The notes: generated by a model from the letters alone, not told the origin. A stretch of DNA of 64,000 bases from Sphingomonas flavalba (GCF_004796535.1 NZ_SPHY01000001.1:310001-374000); one strand, 5' to 3'. Positions 51,374 to 60,370 are shown, counted from the first letter of the stretch. Made by a program: numbers and translations.

Positions 51374-52990
51374 TCAGGCCGCTGACGGCGGCGCTATCGC
51401 CCGCCCCGCCATCGCCTGCCGGTGGCGCGCGAGGATGGCGCACGCCATGCCGAGCAGGACGAAGTACAGAGTGTGGTTGTCTTCCTGGCTGAGCACCAGC
51501 TTCGCCGCCAGGAAGGCGACGAGCGACCCCGCCACGGCGAGCGCAAGGTGGATGTCCGGATCGGACCCGTCCTCCTCCAGCGTCACCTTCGACAGGCCGA
51601 AGATCATGCTGATCATTGCCCCGTAAAAGATGATGAAGCCGATGACGCCGTAGTCGAGCACCGCGGTCAGCACGTAGCTGTCAACCGTAAGCTGCCCGCC
51701 GGGCGTGCGGTAGCCAAGCGCCGGCCCGCCCTTGCCCGAACTGTAGCCGAGCGGATTGCGGGCAATGACCGGGGGGGCCATGCGGAACTGTTCCTTGCGG
51801 CCGGTGTCGCTCAACCCGGTGGAACCGCCGCCGATCGTCCGCTTGCTGACCGCGTCGACGGAGGTCATGGCGATCAGCACCATCGCGCCCGCCGCCGGCA
51901 GCGCCACGACCAGCGCCACCGCGAACAGGTCGCTGGGATTCTGGCGCCAGCGGCGGAAGGTCCAGACCATCAGGTAGAAGCAATGCGCCGCGATCCAGCC
52001 GACGACGCCCAGCCGCGCCGTCGTCATGTAGGTGAGGACGAGCAGCGTGATGTCGGCGATCACCCAGAACGCGATGCCGAACACATGCTTGGCGTTCATC
52101 GCCCGGTGCAGCACGAAGGGCGACACCATCGCGAGGAATTCCGAGAAAGTCAGCGACATACCGAAGGTGGTGGTGATGCGATAGCGCCCGTCGCGGAAAT
52201 TGGCGGTCAGCATCCGCTCGACCGCTTCGTCGCCGACGCGCAGGAAGGACGGAATATGGCTGGCCCACAGGATCGCCTGATTGCGGTATTCGGCGATCGC
52301 CATCAGGCCGAGGAACATCGTCATCCCCACCATCAGCGCGGCATAGAGGCGCACCCGGCCCGGCTGCTGGAACACCCAGACGCTGGCGAAGAAGGCGGCG
52401 GTCCAGACGAACTGGTGGTCGAGCACCAGGAAGAAACTGCTGAACGGCGGGTCCGACCAGAACAGCGTCGCGAACTGGATGATGGCGAAGCCGATCATGC
52501 CGTAATAGAGGAAGGGCGTGGCGGTCAGCGCCTCCTTCAGCCTGCCCCGGAAATCCGACGAAACCGACAGGCAAAGCAACAGCACGATGCCGACCATCGC
52601 GCCGACGACCCGGCGGACCGAGATCCACGGCATGCCGGGCAGCGCGATCGCCAGATAATTGGGCCACAGCACAGTGACGATCAGCAGGAAGAACAGCAGC
52701 CGCGTCAGCAATTTGGTCGGCCCGGTCTTCTGGTCGGGCAGCGACCAGATCACCACCAGCATCAGCACCAGGATCGGGATCGACAGGATGATGACCAGGA
52801 ACGGCGGGAACACCGTGAAGACGAAGCCGTAGAAGATGCCGGCGAAGGCGCAGACCGCCAGGAACAGCGTCTTGCGGACCAGCGCCCGGTGCGGCGCCAG
52901 CGGTGCCCGATAGGGGCTGAGCACGGGCGGTGCCGGCTTCACGAGGAAAGCCAGATAATTCGCGATGCCGCCCTTCAGCGCTCTCAACAT
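51374..52990 (-). CDS. O-antigen ligase / polysaccharide polymerase-like membrane protein
   Basis: A 538-aa polytopic membrane protein with around 11-13 hydrophobic segments. It has a large loop between the later segments holding RTIGGGSTGLSDTGRKEQFR and NPLGYSSGKGG, which is the pattern of the Wzy_C/O-antigen ligase family (WaaL, Wzy, exopolysaccharide polymerases). It joins or polymerises glycan units at the periplasmic face. No glycosyltransferases are adjacent, so its target glycan is not known. It is convergent with the RidA gene with 12 bp between the stops. Confidence 0.8.
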   Translation of the reverse strand: MLRALKGGIANYLAFLVKPAPPVLSPYRAPLAPHRALVRKTLFLAVCAFAGIFYGFVFTVFPPFLVIILSIPILVLMLVVIWSLPDQKTGPTKLLTRLLFFLLIVTVLWPNYLAIALPGMPWISVRRVVGAMVGIVLLLCLSVSSDFRGRLKEALTATPFLYYGMIGFAIIQFATLFWSDPPFSSFFLVLDHQFVWTAAFFASVWVFQQPGRVRLYAALMVGMTMFLGLMAIAEYRNQAILWASHIPSFLRVGDEAVERMLTANFRDGRYRITTTFGMSLTFSEFLAMVSPFVLHRAMNAKHVFGIAFWVIADITLLVLTYMTTARLGVVGWIAAHCFYLMVWTFRRWRQNPSDLFAVALVVALPAAGAMVLIAMTSVDAVSKRTIGGGSTGLSDTGRKEQFRMAPPVIARNPLGYSSGKGGPALGYRTPGGQLTVDSYVLTAVLDYGVIGFIIFYGAMISMIFGLSKVTLEEDGSDPDIHLALAVAGSLVAFLAAKLVLSQEDNHTLYFVLLGMACAILARHRQAMAGRAIAPPSAA

Positions 52991-53236
52991 GCAGCCACTC
53001 TACCCGTTGGACGCCGACCGCGCCGCGAATCACATGCGGCCGTAGCATGCCATCGATTTCTTCAACACCGCGCTAAGAAGCGGGCGGCTATGCCACCACG
53101 CGTTTTCGGCTTGGCGCCATCGCCCGCCGCCGCCTATGCAGGACGACGGCGGTCATCATCGCTTAAGGGTAGCGCCTTATTGGCGGTCCCGGCATGCCGG
53201 CCCGGGGAGCGCCGCCGCCTTGTTGAAGAGTGAAAG

Positions 53237-53908
53237 ATGGCCGACCAGAGTCCTTCCGAATATTTCGAGCACGTCCGCGCCGAGATCGCGCCGCTGCTGC
53301 CCGACCGGGCGCCCCGCCGTATCCTGGAGATCGGCAGCGGCGCCGGCGGCACCCTGGCCTGGCTGAAGCAGCGCTGGCCGGAGGCGGAAGCGGTGGCCTG
53401 CGAAGGGCAGGCGGCGCTGCGCCCGGTGCTGGAGCAGCGCGTCGACCGCGCCGTCATCCACGACCTGGAACAGCCGCTGCCCGACGATCTCGGTCGGTTC
53501 GACCTGATCCTGGCTCTCGACGTGCTGGAGCATCTGACCGATCCGCAGGCGGTGCTGACCAAGCTGGTCGCCCTGCTCGAACCGGGCGGCGCGGTCATCG
53601 TCTCGGTGCCGAACGTCGCCCATTACAAGGTGGTGCGCGACCTGCTGCTGCGCCGGCGCTTCGACTATACCGACGCCGGCATCATGGACCGCACCCACCT
53701 GCGCTTCTTCACCGAGCGTTCGGCCCTGGCACTGATGCAGGGCGCCGGGCTGAGCGTGGTCGCCGGGCGGGTCAACGGCTTCGGCAGGCGCCGGACGCGC
53801 CTGCTCGACTGGCTGACGCTGGGCCGCGCGCGCCACTATCTGGCCGAACAATACATCATGCGCGGCGAGCGCGACGGAAACAGCCGCTTCCGCTGGATAT
53901 TCCGCTAA
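53237..53908 (+). CDS. Class I SAM-dependent methyltransferase
   Basis: A 223-aa methyltransferase. It has motif I ILEIGSGAGGTLAWLKQRW (SAM binding), acidic residue in AVACEGQAAL, motif II RFDLILALDVLEHL and the post-II EPGGAVIVSVPN. The C-terminal region (DRTHLRFFTERSALALMQGA) resembles methyltransferases found in polysaccharide and O-antigen clusters. It has normal length and ends in RWIFR. It is probably involved with the nearby O-antigen ligase-like gene, but on the opposite strand; the substrate is unknown. GAAGAGTGAAAG precedes the ATG. Confidence 0.88.
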   Translation: MADQSPSEYFEHVRAEIAPLLPDRAPRRILEIGSGAGGTLAWLKQRWPEAEAVACEGQAALRPVLEQRVDRAVIHDLEQPLPDDLGRFDLILALDVLEHLTDPQAVLTKLVALLEPGGAVIVSVPNVAHYKVVRDLLLRRRFDYTDAGIMDRTHLRFFTERSALALMQGAGLSVVAGRVNGFGRRRTRLLDWLTLGRARHYLAEQYIMRGERDGNSRFRWIFR

Positions 53909-53933
53909 ACCGGGTCGTGCCCGGTACCGCGCC

Positions 53934-54155
53934 CTATAATATCCCGCCGCCCAACCACAGGCGGACGCAGCAGATCAGGAAGACGATGATGTTGAGGTTG
54001 CGGCCGGTCTTGCTGCGCGATAGCGCGCCGACGCCGATGCCGACCAGCGCGATCGGCACGATCAGCCAGTTGGCGGCGCCGAGGATGGGCATGAAGGCCG
54101 GGATCGCAAGCAGCAGCGCGAACAGGCCGATCAGGATCGAGAGGATGTTCAGCAT
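53934..54155 (-). CDS. 73-aa membrane protein
   Basis: A small integral membrane protein. Hydrophobic segments MLNILSILIGLFALLLAIPA, ANWLIVPIALVGIGVGAL and NLNIIVFLICCVRLWLGGGI are split by a short SRSKTGR loop, giving three predicted spans. I do not recognise a named family with confidence, but small proteins of this layout are common in sphingomonads. It starts at the first ATG that leaves the whole protein hydrophobic; a longer frame upstream belongs to the SOUL gene's antisense. The SOUL-family gene lies upstream with the same direction. Confidence 0.7.
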   Translation of the reverse strand: MLNILSILIGLFALLLAIPAFMPILGAANWLIVPIALVGIGVGALSRSKTGRNLNIIVFLICCVRLWLGGGIL

Positions 54156-54199
54156 GGCCCGATAGTGGGGGTGCCCGCCCCCACGCGCAAGGCCACAGA

Positions 54200-54790
54200 T
54201 CAGGCGACCGGGATCAGCACTTCGTTGTGGCGCATCGGCGCCGGCACCGACGGGCCGGAATAGGACGCATATTCGGCCGGGCCGGCAGCGCGCAGGCCCT
54301 GCCCCTCCAGCCAGCGGCGGAGCGCGCGTTCCTTGCGGCCCAGCGTGCGGTCGTCCGCCCGGCCGGAAAAGCGCACGGCGGCGACGCGGCGCGGCGCCAG
54401 TTCGACGATAGCGATGCCGTCCGGCGGCGGCGGCAAGGTCGCCGCCGTCCACTTGCCCGGCATGAACAGGCGGGTGCGCCAGCCGACCGGTTCGGCGCGA
54501 TCGCTCAGCACCGGCGTGGTCATCGCCATCCGCTCGCCCTTGCGCGAGCGGGCGAGGACATAGTCGACCAGCGCCTCATACCCTTCCATCAGCGCGGCAA
54601 CGCGCGGGCCGGAGCGGACCGTTTCGGCGAGCAGCGCGGCCGGATAGGCGCGCAGTTCGAACGCGCCGTCGGCGGCGATCGTGCGGTGGTTGGGCCGTTC
54701 CGTCGCGCGTTCGCGCAGGTACCAGCCGCCCGCCGCCGCCGCGGCAGCCACCGCGACCCCGCCGAAGATCCATTTCGCGTTGAGCCGCAT
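54200..54790 (-). CDS. SOUL-family heme-binding protein
   Basis: A 196-aa SOUL/HBP-type protein. An N-terminal membrane segment (WIFGGVAVAAAAAAGGWYL) is followed by the fold's signature: DGAFELRAYPAALLAETVRS, ALVDYVLARSRKGERMAMTT, PVLSDRA and the C-terminal YASYSGPSVPAPMRHNEVLI. SOUL proteins bind heme or hydrophobic ligands. The start at 54790 has AAGGGGAG 8 bases before it; a longer frame to 54844 is less likely. It is anchored in the inner membrane facing the periplasm. The physiological role is unknown. Confidence 0.87.
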   Translation of the reverse strand: MRLNAKWIFGGVAVAAAAAAGGWYLRERATERPNHRTIAADGAFELRAYPAALLAETVRSGPRVAALMEGYEALVDYVLARSRKGERMAMTTPVLSDRAEPVGWRTRLFMPGKWTAATLPPPPDGIAIVELAPRRVAAVRFSGRADDRTLGRKERALRRWLEGQGLRAAGPAEYASYSGPSVPAPMRHNEVLIPVA

Positions 54791-54951
54791 CGCCTGCTCC
54801 CCTTGGTCCCGCCCCCCATGTGGGGGCATGGCACGGACTGTCAAACGCCCATTGGATCAAAAGGGCCGAGCTGCGGTCAAATCTTCCTTCACGTTTTTCG
54901 GGCATTGACGCGGATCGGATGGTAAACAGGCCGATGACGAAGGAGCGCGCG

Positions 54952-55668
54952 ATGCGCCTTGCCCTGATGCTGCCGCTGCTGGCGCTCGCCGCCTGCCAGC
55001 AGACGCCGTCGAGCGGCCTTGACGACAGCGACCGCGCGCTAAACGTGGGCAATGCCGTCGACCCGGCGCTGACCGCGGCGCTGGAGGACCAGATCATGGT
55101 CGACCCGGATCTGGCCGGTGCGTCGAACCGCACCAGCCTGAAACCCGGCGCGCCGGCGCTGCGCGGTGCCGTCCCGGCCCCAGGCGGCGGCGGACCGGGC
55201 AAGGTCGAGCCGGGCGCGGCGCTGTCCGGCCCGTTGATGAAGGCGCCGCCGCCCAGCCGCACCACCGCCGCGACCCGGCCGATGACGATCGGCCAGCGCG
55301 CCGGGCGCCAGGCCGCGCGTTCCGGCGGCGGCTGCAACGGCAATGTCGTCTATGGCGCATCCTGGGCGACCAGCCTGCCGAGCGCGTTCCCGATCTTCCC
55401 GCGCGGCCAGCTGGTCGAGGCGGCGGGCAGCGACACCCCGCGCTGCCGGCTGCGCATCGTCAGCTTCACCACCGATGCCGCGCCGGCGGCGCTGCTCGAT
55501 TATTACTACACGCGCGCCCGGCGCGCCGGGTTCGACGCGGAACGGGTGCGCGAGGGGCAGGCGGACATATTGGGCGGCACGCGCGGCGACGACGCCTATT
55601 ACCTGATCGTCAATCCCCGCGCCGGCGGCGGAGCCGACGCGGACCTCGTCGTCAACAACGGCCGCTGA
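54952..55668 (+). CDS. Hypothetical lipoprotein
   Basis: A 238-aa lipoprotein with a lipobox in MRLALMLPLLALAACQQTPS. A Pro/Ala-rich, probably disordered region (residues 50-120) is followed by a small folded domain with two Cys (GGGCNGNVVYGASWA, TPRCRLRIVSFTTDA) and the repeated basic/aromatic LLDYYYTRARRAGFDAERV. It ends DADLVVNNGR. The start at 54952 has AAGGAG 6 bases before it; the ATG at 54934 is also possible. I do not recognise the family, although similar proteins occur in sphingomonads. It is upstream of crcB with a 37-bp gap. Confidence 0.75.
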   Translation: MRLALMLPLLALAACQQTPSSGLDDSDRALNVGNAVDPALTAALEDQIMVDPDLAGASNRTSLKPGAPALRGAVPAPGGGGPGKVEPGAALSGPLMKAPPPSRTTAATRPMTIGQRAGRQAARSGGGCNGNVVYGASWATSLPSAFPIFPRGQLVEAAGSDTPRCRLRIVSFTTDAAPAALLDYYYTRARRAGFDAERVREGQADILGGTRGDDAYYLIVNPRAGGGADADLVVNNGR

Positions 55669-55705
55669 GCCTTTTCCAACGCCCCGCGCCCGGCTAAGGC
55701 GGGGC

Positions 55706-56083
55706 ATGAACGCCTCGTTTCTGGTCATGGCCGGCGGCGCGATCGGCGCGCTGCTGCGCTATCAGCTCGGCCGCGTATCGATGCTGCTGCTCGGCCCCAA
55801 CTACCCGTGGGGGACGCTGTTCGCCAACCTGATCGGCGGGCTGGCAATGGGCCTGCTCGCTGGGTTGCTCGGCCGGCTGAGCGGCAGCGGCGAGGCGCTG
55901 CGCCTGTTCGTCGGCGTCGGCATCCTCGGCGGTTTCACCACATTCTCCGCCTTCAGCCTGGATACCGCGCTGATGATCGAGCGCGGCACGCTGTTCGCCG
56001 CCGCCGTCTATGTCACGGTGTCGGTAGTCGGCGCTGTCGCCGCGCTGTTTGCCGGGCTGGCGCTGGCCCGGGCGGTGGCATGA
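55706..56083 (+). CDS. crcB: Fluoride ion channel CrcB/Fluc
   Basis: A 125-aa four-span membrane protein of the CrcB/Fluc family, which forms dual-topology dimers exporting fluoride. It has GGAIGALLRYQLGR at the N-terminus, WGTLFANLIGGLAMGLLAG (conserved Asn) and GFTTFSAFSLDTALMIERG (the phenylalanine-lined pore). No fluoride riboswitch was recognised in the 37-bp leader. It is the first gene of a five-gene chain with 4-nt overlaps. Confidence 0.93.
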   Translation: MNASFLVMAGGAIGALLRYQLGRVSMLLLGPNYPWGTLFANLIGGLAMGLLAGLLGRLSGSGEALRLFVGVGILGGFTTFSAFSLDTALMIERGTLFAAAVYVTVSVVGAVAALFAGLALARAVA

Positions 56084-57171
56084 GCGAGGTCCGCCAGTTC
56101 ACCGTCGCGCCGGACGACGACGGCATCCGGCTCGACCGCTGGTTCAAGCGCCATCTGCCCGACGTCGGCTTCGCGCAGGTGTCGCGCTGGGCGCGGACCG
56201 GCCAGCTTCGCGTCGACGGCAAGCGCGCCACCCCCGGCGACCGGATCGAGGCGGGACAGGTGCTGCGCGTGCCGCCCGCCGAACCAAAGCCGGAGACGAA
56301 GGCGCGGCCGAAGCGCGAGCGCCCGCCGCTCAGCGCCGACCAGATTGCCTTCGCCCGCGACATGGTGATCCACCGCGACGCGCAGGCGATCGTCATCAAC
56401 AAGCCGCCGGGCCTGGCGACGCAGGGCGGCACCAAGACCCACGACCATGTCGACGGCCTGCTCGATGCCCTTGCCTTCGAGCGCGATGACCGGCCGAAGC
56501 TGGTCCACCGGCTCGACAAGGACACGTCCGGCGCGCTGCTGCTGGCGCGCAGCGCCCGCGCCGCCGCCTTTTTCGCCAAGAGCTTTTCCGGCCGCACCGC
56601 GCGCAAGGTCTATTGGGCGCTGATCGTCGGCGTGCCGTCGATCGAGGACGGGATGATCGAGCTGCCGCTGGCCAAGCAGCCGGGGACCGGCGGCGAGAAG
56701 ATGCATGTCGACGAAAAGGCAGGCAGCCCGGCGCGGACCCGCTATCGGGTGATCGAGCGCGCCGGCAACCGCGCCGCCTGGGTCGAGCTGCAACCGTTCA
56801 CCGGCCGCACCCACCAATTGCGCGTCCACATGGCGGCGATCGGCCACCCGATCGTCGGCGACGGCAAATATGGCGGGCAGGACGCGTTCCTGACCGGCGG
56901 GATCAGCCGCAAGATGCATCTCCACGCCCGCCGCATCCGCATCGACCACCCCGACGGCGGACGGATCGACGTCACCGCCGAACCGCCCCAGCATTTCGCC
57001 GACAGCGTCGCCCATCTCGGCTTCGACCCGAAGCTGGGCGACCTGCCGATCGACGAGGTCAAATTCTCCGAAACGCCGGAAGGCAAGCGCAAGGCGGTGA
57101 GCGCCGCCGCCAAGGCCCGGCGCAAGGAGCGCAAGGGCGAACGGCGCGGGCGCGGGCGGGCGCCGGCATGA
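56080..57171 (+). CDS. RluA-family 23S rRNA pseudouridine synthase (RluC/RluD-like)
   Basis: A 363-aa pseudouridine synthase. An N-terminal S4-like domain (LDRWFKRHLPDVGFAQVSRW, RVDGKRATPGDRIEAGQVLR) precedes the catalytic core IVINKPPGLATQGG, with the catalytic Asp in KLVHRLDKDTSGALLLARS, GRTARKVYWALIVGVP, LQPFTGRTHQLRVHMAAIGH and PIVGDGKYGG. The C-terminal tail is strongly basic (ARRKERKGERRGRGR). It overlaps crcB (ATGA) and the HAD gene (ATGA). RluC, which modifies U955/2504/2580 of 23S rRNA, is the likely role; its exact target cannot be told here. Confidence 0.92.
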   Translation: MSEVRQFTVAPDDDGIRLDRWFKRHLPDVGFAQVSRWARTGQLRVDGKRATPGDRIEAGQVLRVPPAEPKPETKARPKRERPPLSADQIAFARDMVIHRDAQAIVINKPPGLATQGGTKTHDHVDGLLDALAFERDDRPKLVHRLDKDTSGALLLARSARAAAFFAKSFSGRTARKVYWALIVGVPSIEDGMIELPLAKQPGTGGEKMHVDEKAGSPARTRYRVIERAGNRAAWVELQPFTGRTHQLRVHMAAIGHPIVGDGKYGGQDAFLTGGISRKMHLHARRIRIDHPDGGRIDVTAEPPQHFADSVAHLGFDPKLGDLPIDEVKFSETPEGKRKAVSAAAKARRKERKGERRGRGRAPA

Positions 57172-57839
57172 CCGCGCGGATGAACCGACTGGCGTTGTTC
57201 GACTGCGACGGCACGCTGGTCGACAGCCAGGCGAATATCTGCCGGGCGATGGAGGGCGCGTTCGGCGGCGCCGGCCTTGCCGCGCCGGACCGCGCCGCGA
57301 TCCGCCGCATCGTCGGCCTCAATCTGGTCGAGGCGATGCGCGTGCTGGTGCCCGACGGCGACGGCGCCCTGCATCTGCGCCTGGCCGATGACTACAAGCG
57401 CGTGTTCCAGGGCCTGCGCCATGACGGGCTGGTCGAGGAACCGTTGTTCGACGGCATCGCGGAGGTGCTGACCGCGCTCGCCGATGCCGGCTGGCTGCTG
57501 GGTGTCGCCACCGGCAAGTCGGATCGCGGGCTGGCGCTGTGCCTGGAACATCACGGCATCGCCAGCGCCTTCGTCACGCTGCAGACCGCCGACCGCCACC
57601 CGTCGAAGCCGCACCCGGCGATGGCCGCGCTGGCGATGGCGGAAGCCGGCGCCAGCCCGGAAACCACGGTGATGATCGGCGACACCAGTTTCGACATGCT
57701 GATGGCGAAGGCGGCCGGCGCCCATGCCGTCGGCGTCGACTGGGGCTATCACGACGCCGCCGAACTGATCGCCGCCGGCGCCGGGGTGGTGCTGGCCAGC
57801 CCGGCCGCGCTGCCCACCCATCTGGAGACGCTGGCATGA
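57168..57839 (+). CDS. HAD-family hydrolase (phosphoglycolate phosphatase-like)
   Basis: A 223-aa HAD hydrolase. It has motif I ALFDCDGTLVDSQANI (nucleophile Asp), a helical cap, motif II GVATGKSDRGLAL, the lysine in HPSKPHPAM and motif IV MIGDTSFDMLMAKAAGAHAV. It is similar to Gph/PGP phosphatases. The substrate is not fixed, but phosphoglycolate or a nucleotide is plausible. Its start overlaps rluA's stop and its stop overlaps the next gene's start, both by ATGA. Confidence 0.92.
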   Translation: MTARMNRLALFDCDGTLVDSQANICRAMEGAFGGAGLAAPDRAAIRRIVGLNLVEAMRVLVPDGDGALHLRLADDYKRVFQGLRHDGLVEEPLFDGIAEVLTALADAGWLLGVATGKSDRGLALCLEHHGIASAFVTLQTADRHPSKPHPAMAALAMAEAGASPETTVMIGDTSFDMLMAKAAGAHAVGVDWGYHDAAELIAAGAGVVLASPAALPTHLETLA

Positions 57840-58078
57840 CCGAAGCGAACGACGCGAACAGGGACCGGGACGCGCAGGCGCGCAATCGGTATTTCGCGCT
57901 GTCGCTGGTGCGGCTGAGCGGGGCGGTGCTGGTGCTGATCGGCATCGTGGTCACCTCCGGCCGGGTCGAGAGCCTGCCGGCGATCGCCGGTTATGCGCTG
58001 ATCGCCGTCGGGCTGCTCGACATGCTGCTGTTCCCGCGCCTGCTCGCCCGGCGCTGGCGCACGCCGCCGCGGCCGTGA
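57836..58078 (+). CDS. 80-aa membrane protein of the crcB operon
   Basis: A two-span protein: a charged N-terminus (TEANDANRDRDAQARNRYFA), then LVRLSGAVLVLIGIVVTSG and IAGYALIAVGLLDMLLFPRL, with a basic tail ARRWRTPPRP. It overlaps the genes on both sides by 4 nt, so it is a real translated gene. I do not recognise a function; similar small membrane proteins sit in this position in other sphingomonads. Confidence 0.82.
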   Translation: MTEANDANRDRDAQARNRYFALSLVRLSGAVLVLIGIVVTSGRVESLPAIAGYALIAVGLLDMLLFPRLLARRWRTPPRP

Positions 58079-58755
58079 AGCGGTTCTGGACGCAGGCGAC
58101 GGCGGCCGGCGGTGCCGTCGCGCTCGACGGGCGGCCGGTGCGGACGCCGGGCGGCCGGCCGCTCGCCCTGCCCGCCCAGCCACTGGCCGCTGCGATCGCG
58201 GCGGAATGGAATGCGGTCGGCGAGACGCTCGATCCGCGCGCGATGCCGCTGACCGGCCTAGCCAACGCCGCGATCGACATTGTTGCGCCGGACCCGGACG
58301 CCTTTGCTGCGCCGCTGGCCGCCTATGCGGAAACCGATCTGCTCGCCTATCGCGCGGAGCACCCGGCGGCGCTGGTCGCGGCGCAGGCGGCGTCGTGGGA
58401 TCCGCTGCTCGCCTGGGCGCGGCAGCGTTACGACGCACATGTCGAAACCGTCGCCGGTATCCGCCACCAGCCGCAGCCGCCGGCGACGGTCGCGCGACTG
58501 ACCCAGGCGCTGGCGGCGCACGACCCGTTCGCGCTGGCCGCGCTGGCGCCGCTGGTCACGATCGGCGGATCGCTGGTCGCGGCGCTGGCGCTCGCCGAAC
58601 GGGCGTTCGATGCCGACGCCGTCTGGCAGGCCGTCCACCATGACGAGTTGTGGCAGGAGGCGCAGTGGGGCGAGGACGCGCTCGCTACCGCCGCCCGTGC
58701 CGCCCGCCGCGCCGATTTCGACGCGGCGGCGCGCTTCCTACACCTGCTCGGCTGA
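58075..58755 (+). CDS. ATP12-family chaperone for F1-ATPase assembly
   Basis: A 226-aa ATP12 chaperone homologue, required in mitochondria and alphaproteobacteria to fold the F1 alpha subunit. Features are MKRFWTQATAAGGAVALDGR, VRTPGGRPLALPAQPLA, IAAEWNAVGETLDPRAMPLT and YAETDLLAYRAEHPAALVAA, with SWDPLLAWARQRY. The GTG start overlaps the previous stop by 4 nt (GTGA). It is the last gene of the crcB operon, and its 3' end overlaps the convergent membrane-protein gene by 18 bp. Confidence 0.92.
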   Translation: MKRFWTQATAAGGAVALDGRPVRTPGGRPLALPAQPLAAAIAAEWNAVGETLDPRAMPLTGLANAAIDIVAPDPDAFAAPLAAYAETDLLAYRAEHPAALVAAQAASWDPLLAWARQRYDAHVETVAGIRHQPQPPATVARLTQALAAHDPFALAALAPLVTIGGSLVAALALAERAFDADAVWQAVHHDELWQEAQWGEDALATAARAARRADFDAAARFLHLLG

Positions 58756-59307
58756 CGGCGCCGCCACCGCCGGCAGGAACCAGCGGATGATGACCAGCCC
58801 GCCGACGACCAGCATCGCCAGCGAGCCGACGAACGCATAGAGCGTGTAGGCCCAGTCGACATGCAGCCAGACCGAATCGCTGATGATGCCGATCAGCAGC
58901 ACCGCGACCGAGAACAACACCAGCAGGCGGACGCGGTCGGCGAACAGTGTCACCCGCCCGGCGACGCCGTAGAGCGCGAGGCCGATCAGCAGCGCCACGA
59001 TCAGGTCCAGGACAAAGCCGGCGATCAGCGCGTCCGGCGACGCGACGCTGAACCCGGCGCTGTTGTAGTGGACGGTCGCCACCGGCCCCTTGCCGAACAG
59101 CACCGTCGTCGCCGGCGTGTCAGGCGACGGCACCACATAGGTGGCGGTGCCGGGCAGGTTTGCGGCCAGCGCGTTCTGCACCGCCGCCTGCTGCGCCTCC
59201 GTCGCGGAACCATAGGCGATCTGGCCGAGCGGCGTTGCGAAGAAGATGAAGCCGGTGATGAACATGGCGATCGCGGCCGCGATCGCGCCGAGCACAAGCT
59301 TTGGCAT
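58738..59307 (-). CDS. Membrane protein of unknown function
   Basis: A 189-aa membrane protein with about four transmembrane segments: LVLGAIAAAIAMFITGFIFF at the N-terminus, then a periplasmic region of about 75 residues (TEAQQAAVQNALAANLPGTA, YVVPSPDTPATTVLFGKGP), and three further spans near the C-terminus. The start at 59307 follows a GGGAGGAAA; an in-frame upstream start is rejected because it lacks a hydrophobic start. I do not recognise a family with confidence. It is convergent with the ATP12 gene (18-bp overlap). Confidence 0.75.
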   Translation of the reverse strand: MPKLVLGAIAAAIAMFITGFIFFATPLGQIAYGSATEAQQAAVQNALAANLPGTATYVVPSPDTPATTVLFGKGPVATVHYNSAGFSVASPDALIAGFVLDLIVALLIGLALYGVAGRVTLFADRVRLLVLFSVAVLLIGIISDSVWLHVDWAYTLYAFVGSLAMLVVGGLVIIRWFLPAVAAPSAEQV

Positions 59308-59338
59308 GGGTTTCCTCCCTGTCGTGCGACAACGGAGG

Positions 59339-60043
59339 CTAGGCCGGACCGGTTCCCTGCACAATCGGGTCGCGGGTCAGGCCGCGGACGAAGCCGATCA
59401 GCCCGGTCTGGCGGCTGCGCCGGTGGCGTTCGGCGTCGAGGATGGTCTTGAGCGCGGCGAAGCATTCGTCGGCGTCCTGATTGACCAGCACATAGTCGTA
59501 GCCGTCCCAGTGGCCGACCTCGGTCGCGGCGCGGGCCATGCGGGCGGCGATCACCTCCTCGGAATCGGTGGCGCGGCTACGCAGGCGGCGTTCCAGCTCC
59601 TCCATCGACGGCGGGAAGATGAACACGCGGACGACGTCGCCGCCGGCGAGCTGATGCAGCTGCTGCGCGCCCTGCCAGTCGATGTCGAACAGCACGTCGC
59701 GGCCGGCGGCGAGCATCGCCTCCACCGGCGCGCGCGGCGTGCCGTAGCGCTGGCCGAAGACATGCGCCCATTCGAGGAAATCGCCGGCCGAGACCATTTC
59801 GCGAAAGCGAGCCAGATCGACGAAATGATAATCGATGCCGTCGATTTCGCCGGGGCGCATAGGCCGCGTCGTCGCGGAGACCGACATCTCGATGCCATCG
59901 TCGGCGGCGAGCAGCTTGCGCGACACCGTCGACTTGCCGGCGCCGGACGGCGACGAAATGACGAACAGCATCCCCCGCCGCTTGAACTTGAACGGATCGG
60001 AACGATCGGCCGGCAGGGCGTGGGGCGGAAACGGATCGGCCAT
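59339..60043 (-). CDS. gmk: Guanylate kinase
   Basis: A 234-aa guanylate kinase (GMP + ATP to GDP + ADP). The P-loop VISSPSGAGKSTVSRKLLA is near residues 29-47. The GMP-binding region SVSATTRPMRPGEIDGIDYH and FLEWAHVFGQRYGTPRAPVE, and DIDWQGAQQL, are conserved. It has an N-terminal extension of about 20 residues before the core (usual length is about 205-210). Essential housekeeping gene. It is followed on the same strand by the membrane-protein gene after 31 bp. Confidence 0.95.
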   Translation of the reverse strand: MADPFPPHALPADRSDPFKFKRRGMLFVISSPSGAGKSTVSRKLLAADDGIEMSVSATTRPMRPGEIDGIDYHFVDLARFREMVSAGDFLEWAHVFGQRYGTPRAPVEAMLAAGRDVLFDIDWQGAQQLHQLAGGDVVRVFIFPPSMEELERRLRSRATDSEEVIAARMARAATEVGHWDGYDYVLVNQDADECFAALKTILDAERHRRSRQTGLIGFVRGLTRDPIVQGTGPA

Positions 60044-60100
60044 GGCCGCTAGTGCCGTGGCGAAGCCGCGCCGTCAATCACCGCATGGCGTGGCGGCGGA

Positions 60101-60319
60101 TCAGGGTGCTGGCGGCGGCTCCGGCGCGGCGCGGCCCGCGCGGCCGCGGTCGTAGAGCTTCTTCGCGACATAGGCGCCGCCGATCACCAGGCCGAGCGGC
60201 CCGAACCGGCGCAGCCCGCCGGCGACGGCGGCGCCGAGCACGGCGCCCTTGACGCCGCCCTTGCCGTCCCGCCGGTCGATCTCCCGGCCAACCAGGGCAC
60301 CGATCACCTTGCCGATCAT
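60101..60319 (-). CDS. 72-aa hypothetical protein
   Basis: A short protein beginning MIGKVIGALVGREIDRRDGK with glycine/alanine-rich hydrophobic stretches (AVLGAAVAGGLRRFGPLGLV, IGGAYVAKKLYDRGRAGRA), probably associated with the membrane. It resembles small proteins common in sphingomonads but I cannot name a function. The ATG at 60319 is chosen because it begins the conserved-looking sequence; an upstream start adds a basic leader. It lies between the DUF885 gene and gmk on the same strand. Confidence 0.65.
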   Translation of the reverse strand: MIGKVIGALVGREIDRRDGKGGVKGAVLGAAVAGGLRRFGPLGLVIGGAYVAKKLYDRGRAGRAAPEPPPAP

Positions 60320-60370
60320 CCGTTCGTTCCTTCCCGCCGCATAGCGCGGCACCACGGCAAAGGTTCCCCC

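Noticed and set aside
52991-53236. Small genes in the gap between the O-antigen-ligase-like gene and the methyltransferase
   Set aside because: Short open frames exist on both strands but have no ribosome-binding site or codon bias, so the 246-bp gap is left as non-coding.
55669-55705. Fluoride riboswitch before crcB
   Set aside because: The 37-bp gap is too short and shows no recognisable conserved structure.
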